Of a stretch of DNA of 64,000 nucleotides, positions 12,062 through 19,982 are shown piece by piece. The notes under the pieces are model-generated. The model was not told where the DNA came from. It did not search any database and saw only the letters and a program-made list of their open reading frames with translations. The stretch covers positions 1-64,000 of the forward strand of contig NZ_JAERRH010000014.1 of NCBI RefSeq assembly GCF_016741855.1, in the 5' to 3' direction. The translations under genes were made by a program, and so were the position numbers. The DNA comes from Streptomyces musisoli (lineage in GTDB: Bacteria; Actinomycetota; Actinomycetes; Streptomycetales; Streptomycetaceae). Each line of letters begins with the position of its first letter. Positions within the stretch are counted from its first letter, which is position 1.

Positions 12062-12966
12062 TCCACGGTCTCCACAGCATCACCGGTCCCCGCTGCGTCA
12101 ACCATCTCCACAGGCTCCCCAGGCTCCCCAGACTCGGCAGGCTCAACGGCCTCCATGGTCCCGGCGACTCCCGCCGCGGCCGCGGCGGCGGCAGCGGCAG
12201 CGGCGGCGGTCTCGGACGCGGACGCGGCGGCGGGCGCGGCGGCGGTCTCGGCCTCGGACGCGGCGGCGGTCGCAGTGGCGGTCTCGGCTCGCTCCGGGCC
12301 GAGTGCGACGACTCGCTTCGCCTCCTCGACAGCCTCGTCGAAACCGGTCTCCGGATTTCGCCGGAGCAGCTCGGTGGCCGTCGCGTGCATGGCCACCGCC
12401 GGGTCGGGACTCGCCGCAGCCCGCTCCAACGCGGGCCCGGTCACGTCGCCGAGGTCGACCAGCGCCCGGCTCAGGCTCAGCCGCACACCGCGGTCTCCGC
12501 GTCCGAGCTGCATGACCAGTTCGTCGACCAACTCGTCGACAAGGCCCTCCGTCCCGTCCTCGGGCACGAGGACGACCGCGACGCGCCATGCGGTCCGCGC
12601 GACCTCGTCGTCGGCGTCGCGCAGCAGGGACCCGGTGATCCAGGCCCACGCGCTCCGGTCGCCGATCTTGGAGAGCGTGTGCAGCGCCTGGCTGCGGGCC
12701 TGCGCCCGCTCGGAGGCGAGTTCCCGCCGCAGCCGGGGCAGGGTGATCTCCGGCGAGAGCCGGGTCAGCGCCCAGGACAGCATGTCCCGCACGAAGAAGT
12801 CCGGCTCGACCGCGCACCGCTCGACGAGCGTCTCCAGGAAGCCGGGATCGGGGTCCGAGCCGACCGCCAGGGCGGCGTGCAGCCGGACAGACGCGTCCTC
12901 GGCGCTCAGCGCGTGGGCCAGGCGGGCGTGCTTCGGGGTTCCGTTTGCCGTGTTGATCGGGACCAC
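12055..12966 (-). CDS. HEAT-repeat protein with alanine-rich tail
   Basis: A 303-residue protein made of HEAT-like helical repeats through about residue 210 (for example VRDMLSWALTRLSPEI, ARSQALHTLSKIGD, GVRLSLSRALVDLGD). A long Ala/Glu/Thr-rich low-complexity tail with a run of twelve to thirteen alanines follows. Such repeats act as protein-binding scaffolds; no enzymatic motif is visible. It overlaps the downstream MerR-HEAT gene, so the two proteins probably act together. The GTG at 12966 follows an aggagg directly, which is too close for normal use, so the true start is uncertain. Confidence 0.8.
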   Translation of the reverse strand: MVPINTANGTPKHARLAHALSAEDASVRLHAALAVGSDPDPGFLETLVERCAVEPDFFVRDMLSWALTRLSPEITLPRLRRELASERAQARSQALHTLSKIGDRSAWAWITGSLLRDADDEVARTAWRVAVVLVPEDGTEGLVDELVDELVMQLGRGDRGVRLSLSRALVDLGDVTGPALERAAASPDPAVAMHATATELLRRNPETGFDEAVEEAKRVVALGPERAETATATAAASEAETAAAPAAASASETAAAAAAAAAAAAGVAGTMEAVEPAESGEPGEPVEMVDAAGTGDAVETVEC

Positions 12967-13124
12967 CTCCTGCGCCCAGGGGACACCTTGTCACGGTGTC
13001 AAGGTCAAGCCCGCGACCAGCGGCCCAGAAGACCCACCGCCCCAGCCCGCGGCCCGGAGGCGCCGAGCAGGTGTACGGCGACCGCGGAGTCGTCGGCCGG
13101 CGGGGCCCGCCGGGCGGTGTGCGG

Positions 13125-13814
13125 TCAGGCCCGCGCCGGCTGGTTCTTCACGTGCCGGCCGACTTCGCGCGAGACGATCTTGAAGCAGGAGTGCTCGTCG
13201 AGGGCGGTGTCCACGAGCACGCCGTCGAATTTGCTGCGGACGATCTCGAAGGCGTCGATCCGCGCGTTGAAGAGCAGGGGGTCGACGAAGTCGTCGCGCT
13301 CCGCCTCGCGCGAGTTGATCCGCTTGCGGGCCTCGATGAAGCTCACCCGGGTGAAGAACGCCACATGCGGCGTGGGGAACTCGGAGATGATGTCCGAGAC
13401 GACCCGCCACTGCGTGGGTGTGAGCCCGCTGGAGGAGATGACGGCCTCGCACAGCGCCGAGTACAGATAACGGTCGACGATGACCGCGTACCCCGCGTCG
13501 AGCAGCGGCAGGATCTTGGTCCTGATGGTGTTGAGCCGGTCCCCGGTCACCGCCAGGAACATGGAGAAGATGTCGACCCGGCCCTCGGGCTCCGCCGTCA
13601 GCGGATCCTTCTTGTACTCCGTGAAGAGGCGGAGCTTCTTGCACTCGTTGCTGGGCAGCTTGAAGACGCGGACCCGGTAGCCGTTCCTGCGCAGGGTCCC
13701 CTTGAGGCGCCTGATGCTCGTGGTCTTCCCGGACCCGTCGACGCCGGAGAAGCTGACGAGTACGCCCCGCTCGGGCTTGGGACCGGTCGCGAGGGGAACG
13801 GGGATGTCGATCAC
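13125..13814 (-). CDS. Thymidylate-kinase-like P-loop kinase in the RiPP cluster
   Basis: A 229-residue protein. It has a Walker A motif in SFSGVDGSGKTTSIRRL (about residues 21-37), a DRYLYSA segment like the DR(Y/F) motif of thymidylate kinases, and an acidic lid-like region with EAERDD. Family enzymes phosphorylate dTMP. The N-terminal extension and the lack of other nucleotide genes suggest another acceptor. The start ATG overlaps the stop of the upstream gene by 4 bp (ATGA), so it is the last gene of the minus-strand operon that begins near 22.36 kb. The substrate could be a nucleotide or a nucleotide-bearing intermediate made by the neighbours; this is inference. Confidence 0.82.
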   Translation of the reverse strand: MIDIPVPLATGPKPERGVLVSFSGVDGSGKTTSIRRLKGTLRRNGYRVRVFKLPSNECKKLRLFTEYKKDPLTAEPEGRVDIFSMFLAVTGDRLNTIRTKILPLLDAGYAVIVDRYLYSALCEAVISSSGLTPTQWRVVSDIISEFPTPHVAFFTRVSFIEARKRINSREAERDDFVDPLLFNARIDAFEIVRSKFDGVLVDTALDEHSCFKIVSREVGRHVKNQPARA

Positions 13815-14722
13815 TTGGCGCTCCGGGTGATGAGTTCCGTGACGAATTGCATGTTTCGCTGCGGGTTGAAGAGCAGACCTTCGGACGAGTCGGGCCGGTT
13901 GGCCTTGAAAGAGGGCCCCATTCGCCGGATCAGGTCTATGAGTCTCAGGAACCGCGCGTCCTGGAGCAGTTCATCGTGGAGTTCGGGGCGGAAGAAGGAG
14001 TAGTACGTGAAGTCGTTCGAGTAGAGGGGCAGACTGCCCCCGTACACCTCGGGCGTGATCTTGAAGGGCACACTGCGCAGCGGGTTTCCGGGCCAGATGG
14101 TCCCCGGCTCCCGGTCGTGCGCCGCGTCCGTGATGTGACCTCCGGTCAGCACCCGGGCGATGTTCGACTTACGGAACATCTCGGGGTCGCGGCCGCGGTC
14201 GGGCAGCGCAGCGATCAGCCCGTCCACGCCCGGCGCCGTCCTGATCCCGTTGATGCTGTTCGCGATGACCGAGGTCTGGTGGTCGCTGGTGAACACTCCG
14301 TCGAGGTGCGGCGGGAGGTTGAACCTGGCGTACTTGACCTCGGAGAGCGACTGCACCATGGAGATGCCGGCCTGATGCCCCGCGACGAAAGGACCGTGGA
14401 TGTTCAGGCCGTTGTAGGTGAAGGCCGAGTTGATCATGAATGGGAAGGAGAGGACCCGGCCCGATTCCCGGATCGGAGCCAGCCGCACATCGATCGACGC
14501 GTACCGGAGGTCGACCTCCTTCGGATCGAACCCGGCCTCCTCGAGCTTGGTGAACGCCCAGTCGAAGAACTCCGGCTTCACGTAGTCGCGTTCGATCAGG
14601 CGCGGAAGTCCGGTCGGAGGCTCCTGGTAGAGGTAATCACTCAAGCTGGGACTCTGCAGGTATTCCTCCCGGAGGTCCTGGTCCAAATATCGCACGTTGA
14701 CATCAATGACTGCCTTTGGCAC
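13811..14722 (-). CDS. Unrecognised 303-residue protein in the RiPP cluster
   Basis: I do not recognise this protein. It is soluble-looking, has no signal peptide or membrane segment, and includes striking segments such as FVAGHQAGISMVQSLSEV, FTSDHQTSVIANSING and GGHITDAAHDREPGTIW, where spaced His and Asp residues could bind a metal. The GTG at 14722 is chosen because a strong gaggaggtagcc ribosome-binding site lies directly before it. Upstream extension of the frame would run into nadC. It overlaps the kinase gene downstream by 4 bp and follows nadC by 41 bp, so it is in the same operon. It may be a cluster-specific enzyme. Confidence 0.8.
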   Translation of the reverse strand: MPKAVIDVNVRYLDQDLREEYLQSPSLSDYLYQEPPTGLPRLIERDYVKPEFFDWAFTKLEEAGFDPKEVDLRYASIDVRLAPIRESGRVLSFPFMINSAFTYNGLNIHGPFVAGHQAGISMVQSLSEVKYARFNLPPHLDGVFTSDHQTSVIANSINGIRTAPGVDGLIAALPDRGRDPEMFRKSNIARVLTGGHITDAAHDREPGTIWPGNPLRSVPFKITPEVYGGSLPLYSNDFTYYSFFRPELHDELLQDARFLRLIDLIRRMGPSFKANRPDSSEGLLFNPQRNMQFVTELITRSAK

Positions 14723-14763
14723 GGCTACCTCCTCTTCGGGCGGAATGAAGCGTTTCGTAGGGG

Positions 14764-15603
14764 TTATGCGGTCCAGTCGAGACCGAGGTCCACCGCGCGC
14801 GCCGAGTGGGTCAGCGCACCGATGCTCACGATGTCGACGCCGAGTGCGGAGATATCCCTGATCCGCTCCCGCGAGACGGAGCCCGAGACCTCGATGACGG
14901 CCCGCCCGCTGGTGAACTCCACGGCGGTGGCGATCTGTTCGTTGGTGAAGTTGTCGAGGATCACGATGTCGACCCCGACCTCGATCGCCTCGCGCAGCTG
15001 CTCCAGGGTGTCGACCTCGCAGGTGATGCGGGTCGCGTGGGTGGCGACCGCCCGGGAACGGGTCACCGCGGCGGTGATGCCTCCGGCAGCCGCTACGTGG
15101 TTGTCCTTGATCAGCACCGCCGCGCCGAGGTCGGACCGGTGGCTGTACCCGCCGCCGCACCGGACCGCGTAGCGCTCGACGGCCCGCAGACCCGGAGTGG
15201 TCTTGCGGGTGTCGGTGATCCGGGTGCCGGAGCCGGGGGTCAGGGCGTCGACGAACGACCGGGTCAGGGTTGCCACACCGCTCATCCGCTGGGCGAAGTT
15301 GAGGGCCAGGCGCTCGCCCTTCAGAAGCGACTGGGCGGGTCCTGCCAGGGAGACGGCGGCCTTGCCCGCCGTGAGCAGTTCACCCTCCCGGCACAGCTGC
15401 TCGACCTGGACGCGCGGGTCGAGCTGGGCGAAGACCTCCCGTACCAGGGCCCCGCCGCAGAAGACGAGGTCCTCCCGGGCCGCCATGAGCGCCCGGCCTT
15501 CGGCCTCGGGGGGGACGCATGCGTCCGTGGTCGTGTCGCCCCGGCCGAGGTCCTCGATCAGGCAGCGGGAGACGAGCTCACGGATGACGGGCAGTTCGAG
15601 CAT
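14764..15603 (-). CDS. nadC: Quinolinate phosphoribosyltransferase (NadC) homologue in the RiPP cluster
   Basis: A 279-residue protein matching carboxylating nicotinate-nucleotide pyrophosphorylase over its whole length. The family joins quinolinate and PRPP to give nicotinate mononucleotide, CO2 and PPi. Visible active-site segments are DTRKTTPGLRAVERYAV, GGGYSHRSDL, LIKDNH, the metal-binding CEVDT and ILDNFT strands, IEVSGSV, and the closing SIGALTHSARAVDLGLDW. All core basic residues appear present, so it should be active. The ATG at 15603 is preferred over upstream in-frame starts that would overlap the lanM end. No nadA or nadB is beside it, so it is unlikely to be the housekeeping operon copy. 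Its place between lanM and an unknown gene suggests a biosynthetic role. Confidence 0.9.
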   Translation of the reverse strand: MLELPVIRELVSRCLIEDLGRGDTTTDACVPPEAEGRALMAAREDLVFCGGALVREVFAQLDPRVQVEQLCREGELLTAGKAAVSLAGPAQSLLKGERLALNFAQRMSGVATLTRSFVDALTPGSGTRITDTRKTTPGLRAVERYAVRCGGGYSHRSDLGAAVLIKDNHVAAAGGITAAVTRSRAVATHATRITCEVDTLEQLREAIEVGVDIVILDNFTNEQIATAVEFTSGRAVIEVSGSVSRERIRDISALGVDIVSIGALTHSARAVDLGLDWTA

Positions 15604-15655
15604 GTTTTTTCCATTTCTCACGGTGGAGGAGCGGGAGCCTTCGAGGAGTTCGGTC

Positions 15656-18600
15656 TCAGGTCCCCAGCAGGAGGACGTCGGGCACCGCACGGTCGGGCAG
15701 CGCGATGCGGAGCAGGCCGTAGCCGATCCCCGCCGCGCCGTTCATCAGGCCCGGCACCCAGAGGCGGTGCGGAACGCCCGTGCGTACGTCGCCTGCGAGG
15801 ACGCGGTGTGCCACTCCGGTCACCGCCTGGCGGGCCTCTTCGACCAGGGCCTGGTCGCCGGAGCTCTCACCGGCGGTGAGCAGGGCGTGCGCCAGACCGA
15901 GGGTGCCGTGGCACAGCGAGTCGTTGCCGACCCCGGCCCGCAGGCCCTCCCGTACGGCGGAGAGCTCCGGCCGGCCGGCCGGCCCGCCCATCCTCGCGGT
16001 GGCCAGCAGAGTACCGGCGGAACCCCGGCACCAGGCGTTGACGCCCGTACCGGTACCGGCCGCCGAGCGGTCGTTCTCGGCCAGGGCGCGCGAGGCGGCC
16101 GCGGCGTAGCGGGGCTCACCTGTCAGGTCCCCGATCGCGGACAACGCGTAGGCCCGGCCCGCCTGTCCGTGCCCGAATCCGTGGACACCTTCGCGCGTCG
16201 GAGCGTGGTCCAGGAGGATCTCGCCCGCCCGGCGCACGGCGGCGCGCGTCGACTCGTCGGGCCGGGCCGCGTAGAGGGAGATCAACGCGAGCGCGGTTCC
16301 GGCCGCGCCGCCCACGATGTCGAAGGTCTCGTCATCCTCGAGGTTCTGCCGTACGGCGGGCACCAGGGAGCGGGCCGCGTCGAGGAGTGCGGGTTCCTCC
16401 CACAGCCGTCCGACCCGGTCGAGGAGCAGCAGCACGCCGCACAGGTCCTCGTATCCGCCGACGGGCATTCCGCGGAGGTCTTCCGGTTCGGGCATGCCGT
16501 CGGGGTCCGCCAGGGCCTCCACGACATCGCGCGCCAGCCGCTCGTAGCGGTTGACGCCGGTGGCGGCGGCGAGTTCCGCGAGGAACAGGGCGATTCCGGT
16601 CACGCCCGAGTAGAGCCCGAGCCCGCTGGCCCCCACCACCCAGTACCGGTCGCCGACCAGGTTGAGGTTGGCCCACTCCACCACGCCGTCCCCGCCGTGC
16701 CGGACGGACGCGAGCAGCTGGTCCCCGATGCGGAGAGCGGCGGCGAGCGCCGTACCGGGGTCCGTGTCCTGCCGGAGGTGCCGGCCGGCCGCTACGCCGC
16801 CCTCCCGGGCGGGCCCCTCCGCCTGCGCGGGCCCGTCCTCCTGTGCGTGTCCGCCGAGCTCGCGGGTGGCGAGGGAGGCGTGTATGAACCACAGCTGGTC
16901 CCGCAGGTGTTCCTCGCTCAGGGCCGCCAGCCGACGCCGCGCGGTATCCAGTCCGCTCTGCCGGAAGAAGCCCTTCGCGACGATGACGCCGTCGTCGTCG
17001 AAGAGCGCCGTGCCGGAGGGCTTGGCGGTGAAGACGGGAACGTCACCGCGGGCCAACTGGGCGAGTTCGCTCGCCAGGACCGCCGCGTCGCCCTCCGCGT
17101 CAGGGTCCAGCGCCTCCATGAGGTACGCGCGGTCGAGACCGTCCCCCAGCAGGTCCGGGTGCCAAGCCTCCTCCAGTACCGCTCTGTAGGTGGAGGTGTT
17201 GCGCAGGACGGTGCGTACGTCGTCGTCGGCGAAGGCCTCCAGCTCGCGGAGCAGGTCCTCGCGTCCGGCGAGCAGCAGCCGGTAGCAGTCTTCGAAGCCC
17301 TCGATCAGCCCGGGGAGCATCGCCGACGGGTCGGCGGGCCGGCCGTCCAGGACGGGGCGGTTGCCCGACTCCGGTACGGGGCGCCGCTCGCGTGCGACCC
17401 GCACCCGGTCGGTGCCGCTGTCGGCCAGGACGACGTCGGGCCGGATCTCGTACTCGCCGGGGGCGGCGCCGCCCGCCATGGCGCTGATCTCCATGGCGTA
17501 CACGCCGGTCCCGTCGCCCTTCACCACGCGCTGCGGGAGCAGCCCCACGGCGAGGACCGAGGCGCGCAGCAGCATGTCCATGGGGTCGGGGTCGGCTTCG
17601 GCCGGGGTCGCGGGCTCGGTGTGGAACATCGCTTCCAGGTCGATGAACGCGGGGTGCTCGCCCGCCGCGATCAGGTTCTCCAGGTGCATGTCGTAGCAGC
17701 CCAGGACGTGGAAGAGCGCGAGATGGGCGCCCAGCCGCCAGGCAAACCTGCCCAGAGCGTCCGCGTCGGCGCAGGGCGCGGCGGTGACGAAGGCGCTCCA
17801 GCCGTAGTCCGGGCGTTCCAGGAGGTCGGCGGTCCCCAAGGGGTGGCGGGGGGCACGGTCGTTGATCCAGCACAGGAGCCGGTTCACGTGCGTGTCCACC
17901 GCCAGGCTCCGCGGCTTGTAGACCAGCCGGGATCCGTCGCGGAAGGCCAGGATCGCCACCGTGCGCCCGCCGCGGTGGGCGTCGCCGGCGCCGAACGTGA
18001 TGTCCGCCAGGTCCTTGAGGCCCTCGCCGGATATCGCGAAGCGCTCGCGCAGCTCGGGGAAGTCGGCGATCAGGCGCTCGGCGAATTCCGCCCGGACGTC
18101 GACCCACTGCCGTACGTGGCCGACCAGGCCGCGGGCCAGCACGGGGTGTGCGGCCAGGAGGTCCAAGGCCCGCTCGGGGTCCCGCAGGCTCTCGCCGAAC
18201 GCCTCGTACCGGGCTTCGGGGTCCGCACCGTGGAGCCGGCCCTCCAGCCGGGCGGCGTTGATCTCGAGCACCAGCGTCCGCTGGACCATGGTGCGCAAGG
18301 TGTCGGTGTCGGGGGCGAACAGCGGGTGGGTGTCCGGCAGTCCGCCCGCCGCGCCGAGGCGGCCGCGCAGTTGCTCCCGCGCCCACGCCGCCAACGGGCC
18401 CAGCCAGTCCAGCGGTACGTCGACATCCTCCGAGTGGGCGGGGAGCGCGGGGAGGGCCGAGCCGGCGAACCGCTGCCAGGCATCGACGAGGACGGGTACC
18501 CAGTCCGGCGCGCCGGGGAGCCGCAGCTTCAGCTCCTGCGGGGACTCCGCGGCCAGCAGGGCGAGTTGGCCAGGGGCGAGGTCCCACCGGGCGCCGAGTG

Positions 18601-18772
18601 CGTCCGGCTGTACGCGCAGCCCGGGGACGAGCAGCCCTTCCTGCCACAGGCGGACTCGTGCCGTCCCGCGCTTGAGCTCCTCGGGGTCCGGTTCAAAACC
18701 CCCGGCCGTGCGGCGCTCCGCGGGGGTGAGCCCCGCCCACCAGCGCGCGTCGTCGAGGAATTCGTCCAGCAC
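15656..18772 (-). CDS. lanM: Class II lanthipeptide synthetase (LanM)
   Basis: A 1038-residue protein of normal LanM size. The N-terminal two thirds is the kinase-like dehydratase domain, with VYKPRS (Lys about 286), YDMHLENL (Asp361, His363, Asn366), FIDLEAMF (Asp378), and the elimination-site pattern LRNTSTYRAVLEEAWHPDLL. The C-terminal third is a LanC-like cyclase with the zinc ligands in NAWCRGSAG and SLCHGTLG. LanM enzymes phosphorylate and dehydrate Ser/Thr of a leader-bearing peptide and add Cys thiols to form thioether rings. The GTG at 18772 has gagagg in front and gives the usual LanM N-terminus. The gene directly upstream encodes a mersacidin-type leader without a core, so the real substrate is unknown. 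No active-site loss is apparent. Confidence 0.95.
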   Translation of the reverse strand: MLDEFLDDARWWAGLTPAERRTAGGFEPDPEELKRGTARVRLWQEGLLVPGLRVQPDALGARWDLAPGQLALLAAESPQELKLRLPGAPDWVPVLVDAWQRFAGSALPALPAHSEDVDVPLDWLGPLAAWAREQLRGRLGAAGGLPDTHPLFAPDTDTLRTMVQRTLVLEINAARLEGRLHGADPEARYEAFGESLRDPERALDLLAAHPVLARGLVGHVRQWVDVRAEFAERLIADFPELRERFAISGEGLKDLADITFGAGDAHRGGRTVAILAFRDGSRLVYKPRSLAVDTHVNRLLCWINDRAPRHPLGTADLLERPDYGWSAFVTAAPCADADALGRFAWRLGAHLALFHVLGCYDMHLENLIAAGEHPAFIDLEAMFHTEPATPAEADPDPMDMLLRASVLAVGLLPQRVVKGDGTGVYAMEISAMAGGAAPGEYEIRPDVVLADSGTDRVRVARERRPVPESGNRPVLDGRPADPSAMLPGLIEGFEDCYRLLLAGREDLLRELEAFADDDVRTVLRNTSTYRAVLEEAWHPDLLGDGLDRAYLMEALDPDAEGDAAVLASELAQLARGDVPVFTAKPSGTALFDDDGVIVAKGFFRQSGLDTARRRLAALSEEHLRDQLWFIHASLATRELGGHAQEDGPAQAEGPAREGGVAAGRHLRQDTDPGTALAAALRIGDQLLASVRHGGDGVVEWANLNLVGDRYWVVGASGLGLYSGVTGIALFLAELAAATGVNRYERLARDVVEALADPDGMPEPEDLRGMPVGGYEDLCGVLLLLDRVGRLWEEPALLDAARSLVPAVRQNLEDDETFDIVGGAAGTALALISLYAARPDESTRAAVRRAGEILLDHAPTREGVHGFGHGQAGRAYALSAIGDLTGEPRYAAAASRALAENDRSAAGTGTGVNAWCRGSAGTLLATARMGGPAGRPELSAVREGLRAGVGNDSLCHGTLGLAHALLTAGESSGDQALVEEARQAVTGVAHRVLAGDVRTGVPHRLWVPGLMNGAAGIGYGLLRIALPDRAVPDVLLLGT

Positions 18773-18797
18773 CGTCTCGCCTCTCGTTCTGTTCCCG

Positions 18798-18938
18798 CTA
18801 TTCCCGGTCCAGGCCCGGTACCTCGATGTCGCCCGCCGGATGCGGAGGCAGTGCGGCTCGTGCAAGGTCGCCCAGAGCGGCTCGGAACAGCGGATCCCGC
18901 CAGGCTCTGATCACTTCGGCGGCCGTCGGTTCAGACAC
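18798..18938 (-). CDS. Mersacidin/lichenicidin-type leader peptide with no core (46 aa)
   Basis: A 46-codon gene. It starts with a GTG that overlaps the 3' end of the pqqD-like gene by 8 bp and ends 25 bp before lanM. It contains VIRAWRDPLFRAAL followed by LPPHPAGDIEV, which resembles the conserved leader of class II lanthipeptides of the mersacidin/lichenicidin family. The peptide then ends with PGLDRE and a stop codon. There is no GG or GA cleavage site and no Ser/Thr/Cys-rich core. It could be a decayed precursor, a leader that acts in trans, or a carrier whose C-terminus is modified. No good ribosome-binding site is seen, so expression probably depends on coupling to the upstream gene. 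Confidence 0.7.
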   Translation of the reverse strand: MSEPTAAEVIRAWRDPLFRAALGDLARAALPPHPAGDIEVPGLDRE

Positions 18939-19212
18939 GGACGGCGCCGTACTGGACCAGTTCGGCCAGGACTTCGATCGTGTCCTCGACGGCGGTCTCG
19001 ACGTCGATCCCGTATTCCCGGGCGAGGAGTTCACCGATGCCGCCCACGGTGAGCACCCCGTCGATCCGCTTCCAGATGAACGCCGTCGTCTCCGCCAGCT
19101 CGAAGGCCTGCTCGGGGACCGCGACCACCAAGGTGCCGCGGATCTTGCGCACCCGGATGTCGGGGCGGACAGACGGGATGGACTCGGCCGTCACCGGACT
19201 CGCTGTGCTCAT
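18931..19212 (-). CDS. PqqD-like RiPP recognition element protein
   Basis: A 93-residue protein with the PqqD fold pattern: SVRPDIRVRKIRGTLVVAV, then FELAETTAFIWKRIDG, and a C-terminal helical part ending VLAELVQYGAVRV. Stand-alone proteins of this family (B1 in lasso peptide clusters) bind leader peptides and hand them to modifying enzymes. Its ATG shares one base with the stop codon of the nucleotidyltransferase gene (TGATG), and its end overlaps the leader-like gene. It is probably the recognition factor for one or both small leader-like peptides in the cluster. A lasso-type B2 protease gene, normally its partner, is not found nearby. Confidence 0.88.
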   Translation of the reverse strand: MSTASPVTAESIPSVRPDIRVRKIRGTLVVAVPEQAFELAETTAFIWKRIDGVLTVGGIGELLAREYGIDVETAVEDTIEVLAELVQYGAVRV

Positions 19213-19982
19213 CAGATGTCCACTTCCATGGTGATGCCGCGGCAGACCGAGAGCACCTCGTTGATCCAGGCCGCGGGATCCGCGGGGTCCAGCGAGCGCA
19301 TCGTCTCCAGGGCCCAGTACTTGTCGTAAGGCAGCACGTCGGGGGCGACGGCCCGGAGCCTTCGGGCCCGCCACTTCTCGCCCGGCCCGCACTCGCCTTC
19401 CGAGGCCAGGAGCGCGTCGACCGTGTAGTGGAACGCGGCCCGTGCGGAGAGCACGGCGCTGTCCACGTCTCCGGCCTCCAGCTGGCCCACCGCGTCCTCG
19501 ACGCGGGAGTCGGCCATGTTCAGGATGCGTGTCGCGAGGATGGAGCGGAACGCGGATTCCTCCACCTGGACGCGCCAGTGCGACAGCAGCTCCTGTCCGC
19601 CCGCCGCCGCGCCGAAGGTGAGGCGGTCCAGCAACTGGACCTCGCGCAGCGTGAGTTCCTCGGCGCCCTGCTCGAAGGCCTGCCAGGTGACCTTGGCGAG
19701 GACCTGCTCCACCTGGCCGCGCGTCCAGTACCGGATGTCCCAGCGCATCGCGCCGACGAAGGCTTCCTCCCCCAGCACGACGGCGGGTACGAGCGGTACG
19801 GGATGGTGCGAGACGCCCTCACCCGTCCACGGCTCCTCGGAGATCACGTAGAGATCCACGTCACTGGAGGCGTTGCCCCAGCCCCGGACCAGTGAACCCG
19901 CCTCGAAGACACAGACCCAGGACTCGGGCAGCAGGTCCAGCGCGCGCAGTTCCTCCAGCTGGTGCGTGCGGTCCTCAGACAC
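19212..19982 (-). CDS. Nucleotidyltransferase (polymerase-beta superfamily)
   Basis: A 256-residue protein with the superfamily signature GSLVRGWGNASSDVDLYV (GS, then Asp-x-Asp metal ligands) and a helical C-terminal half resembling the substrate domain of antibiotic nucleotidyltransferases. Such enzymes move an NMP group onto hydroxyl, amino or carboxyl acceptors. Nucleotidyltransferase genes are known in some lasso peptide clusters. The GTG at 19982 has ggga upstream and overlaps the end of the asparagine synthetase-like gene by 8 bp, and its stop overlaps the pqqD-like start. The acceptor is unknown. Confidence 0.85.
   Translation of the reverse strand: MSEDRTHQLEELRALDLLPESWVCVFEAGSLVRGWGNASSDVDLYVISEEPWTGEGVSHHPVPLVPAVVLGEEAFVGAMRWDIRYWTRGQVEQVLAKVTWQAFEQGAEELTLREVQLLDRLTFGAAAGGQELLSHWRVQVEESAFRSILATRILNMADSRVEDAVGQLEAGDVDSAVLSARAAFHYTVDALLASEGECGPGEKWRARRLRAVAPDVLPYDKYWALETMRSLDPADPAAWINEVLSVCRGITMEVDI

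Noticed and set aside
10613..13183. Plus-strand frame of 856 codons
   Set aside because: It runs through the tandem repeat and the complement of the two HEAT-repeat genes.
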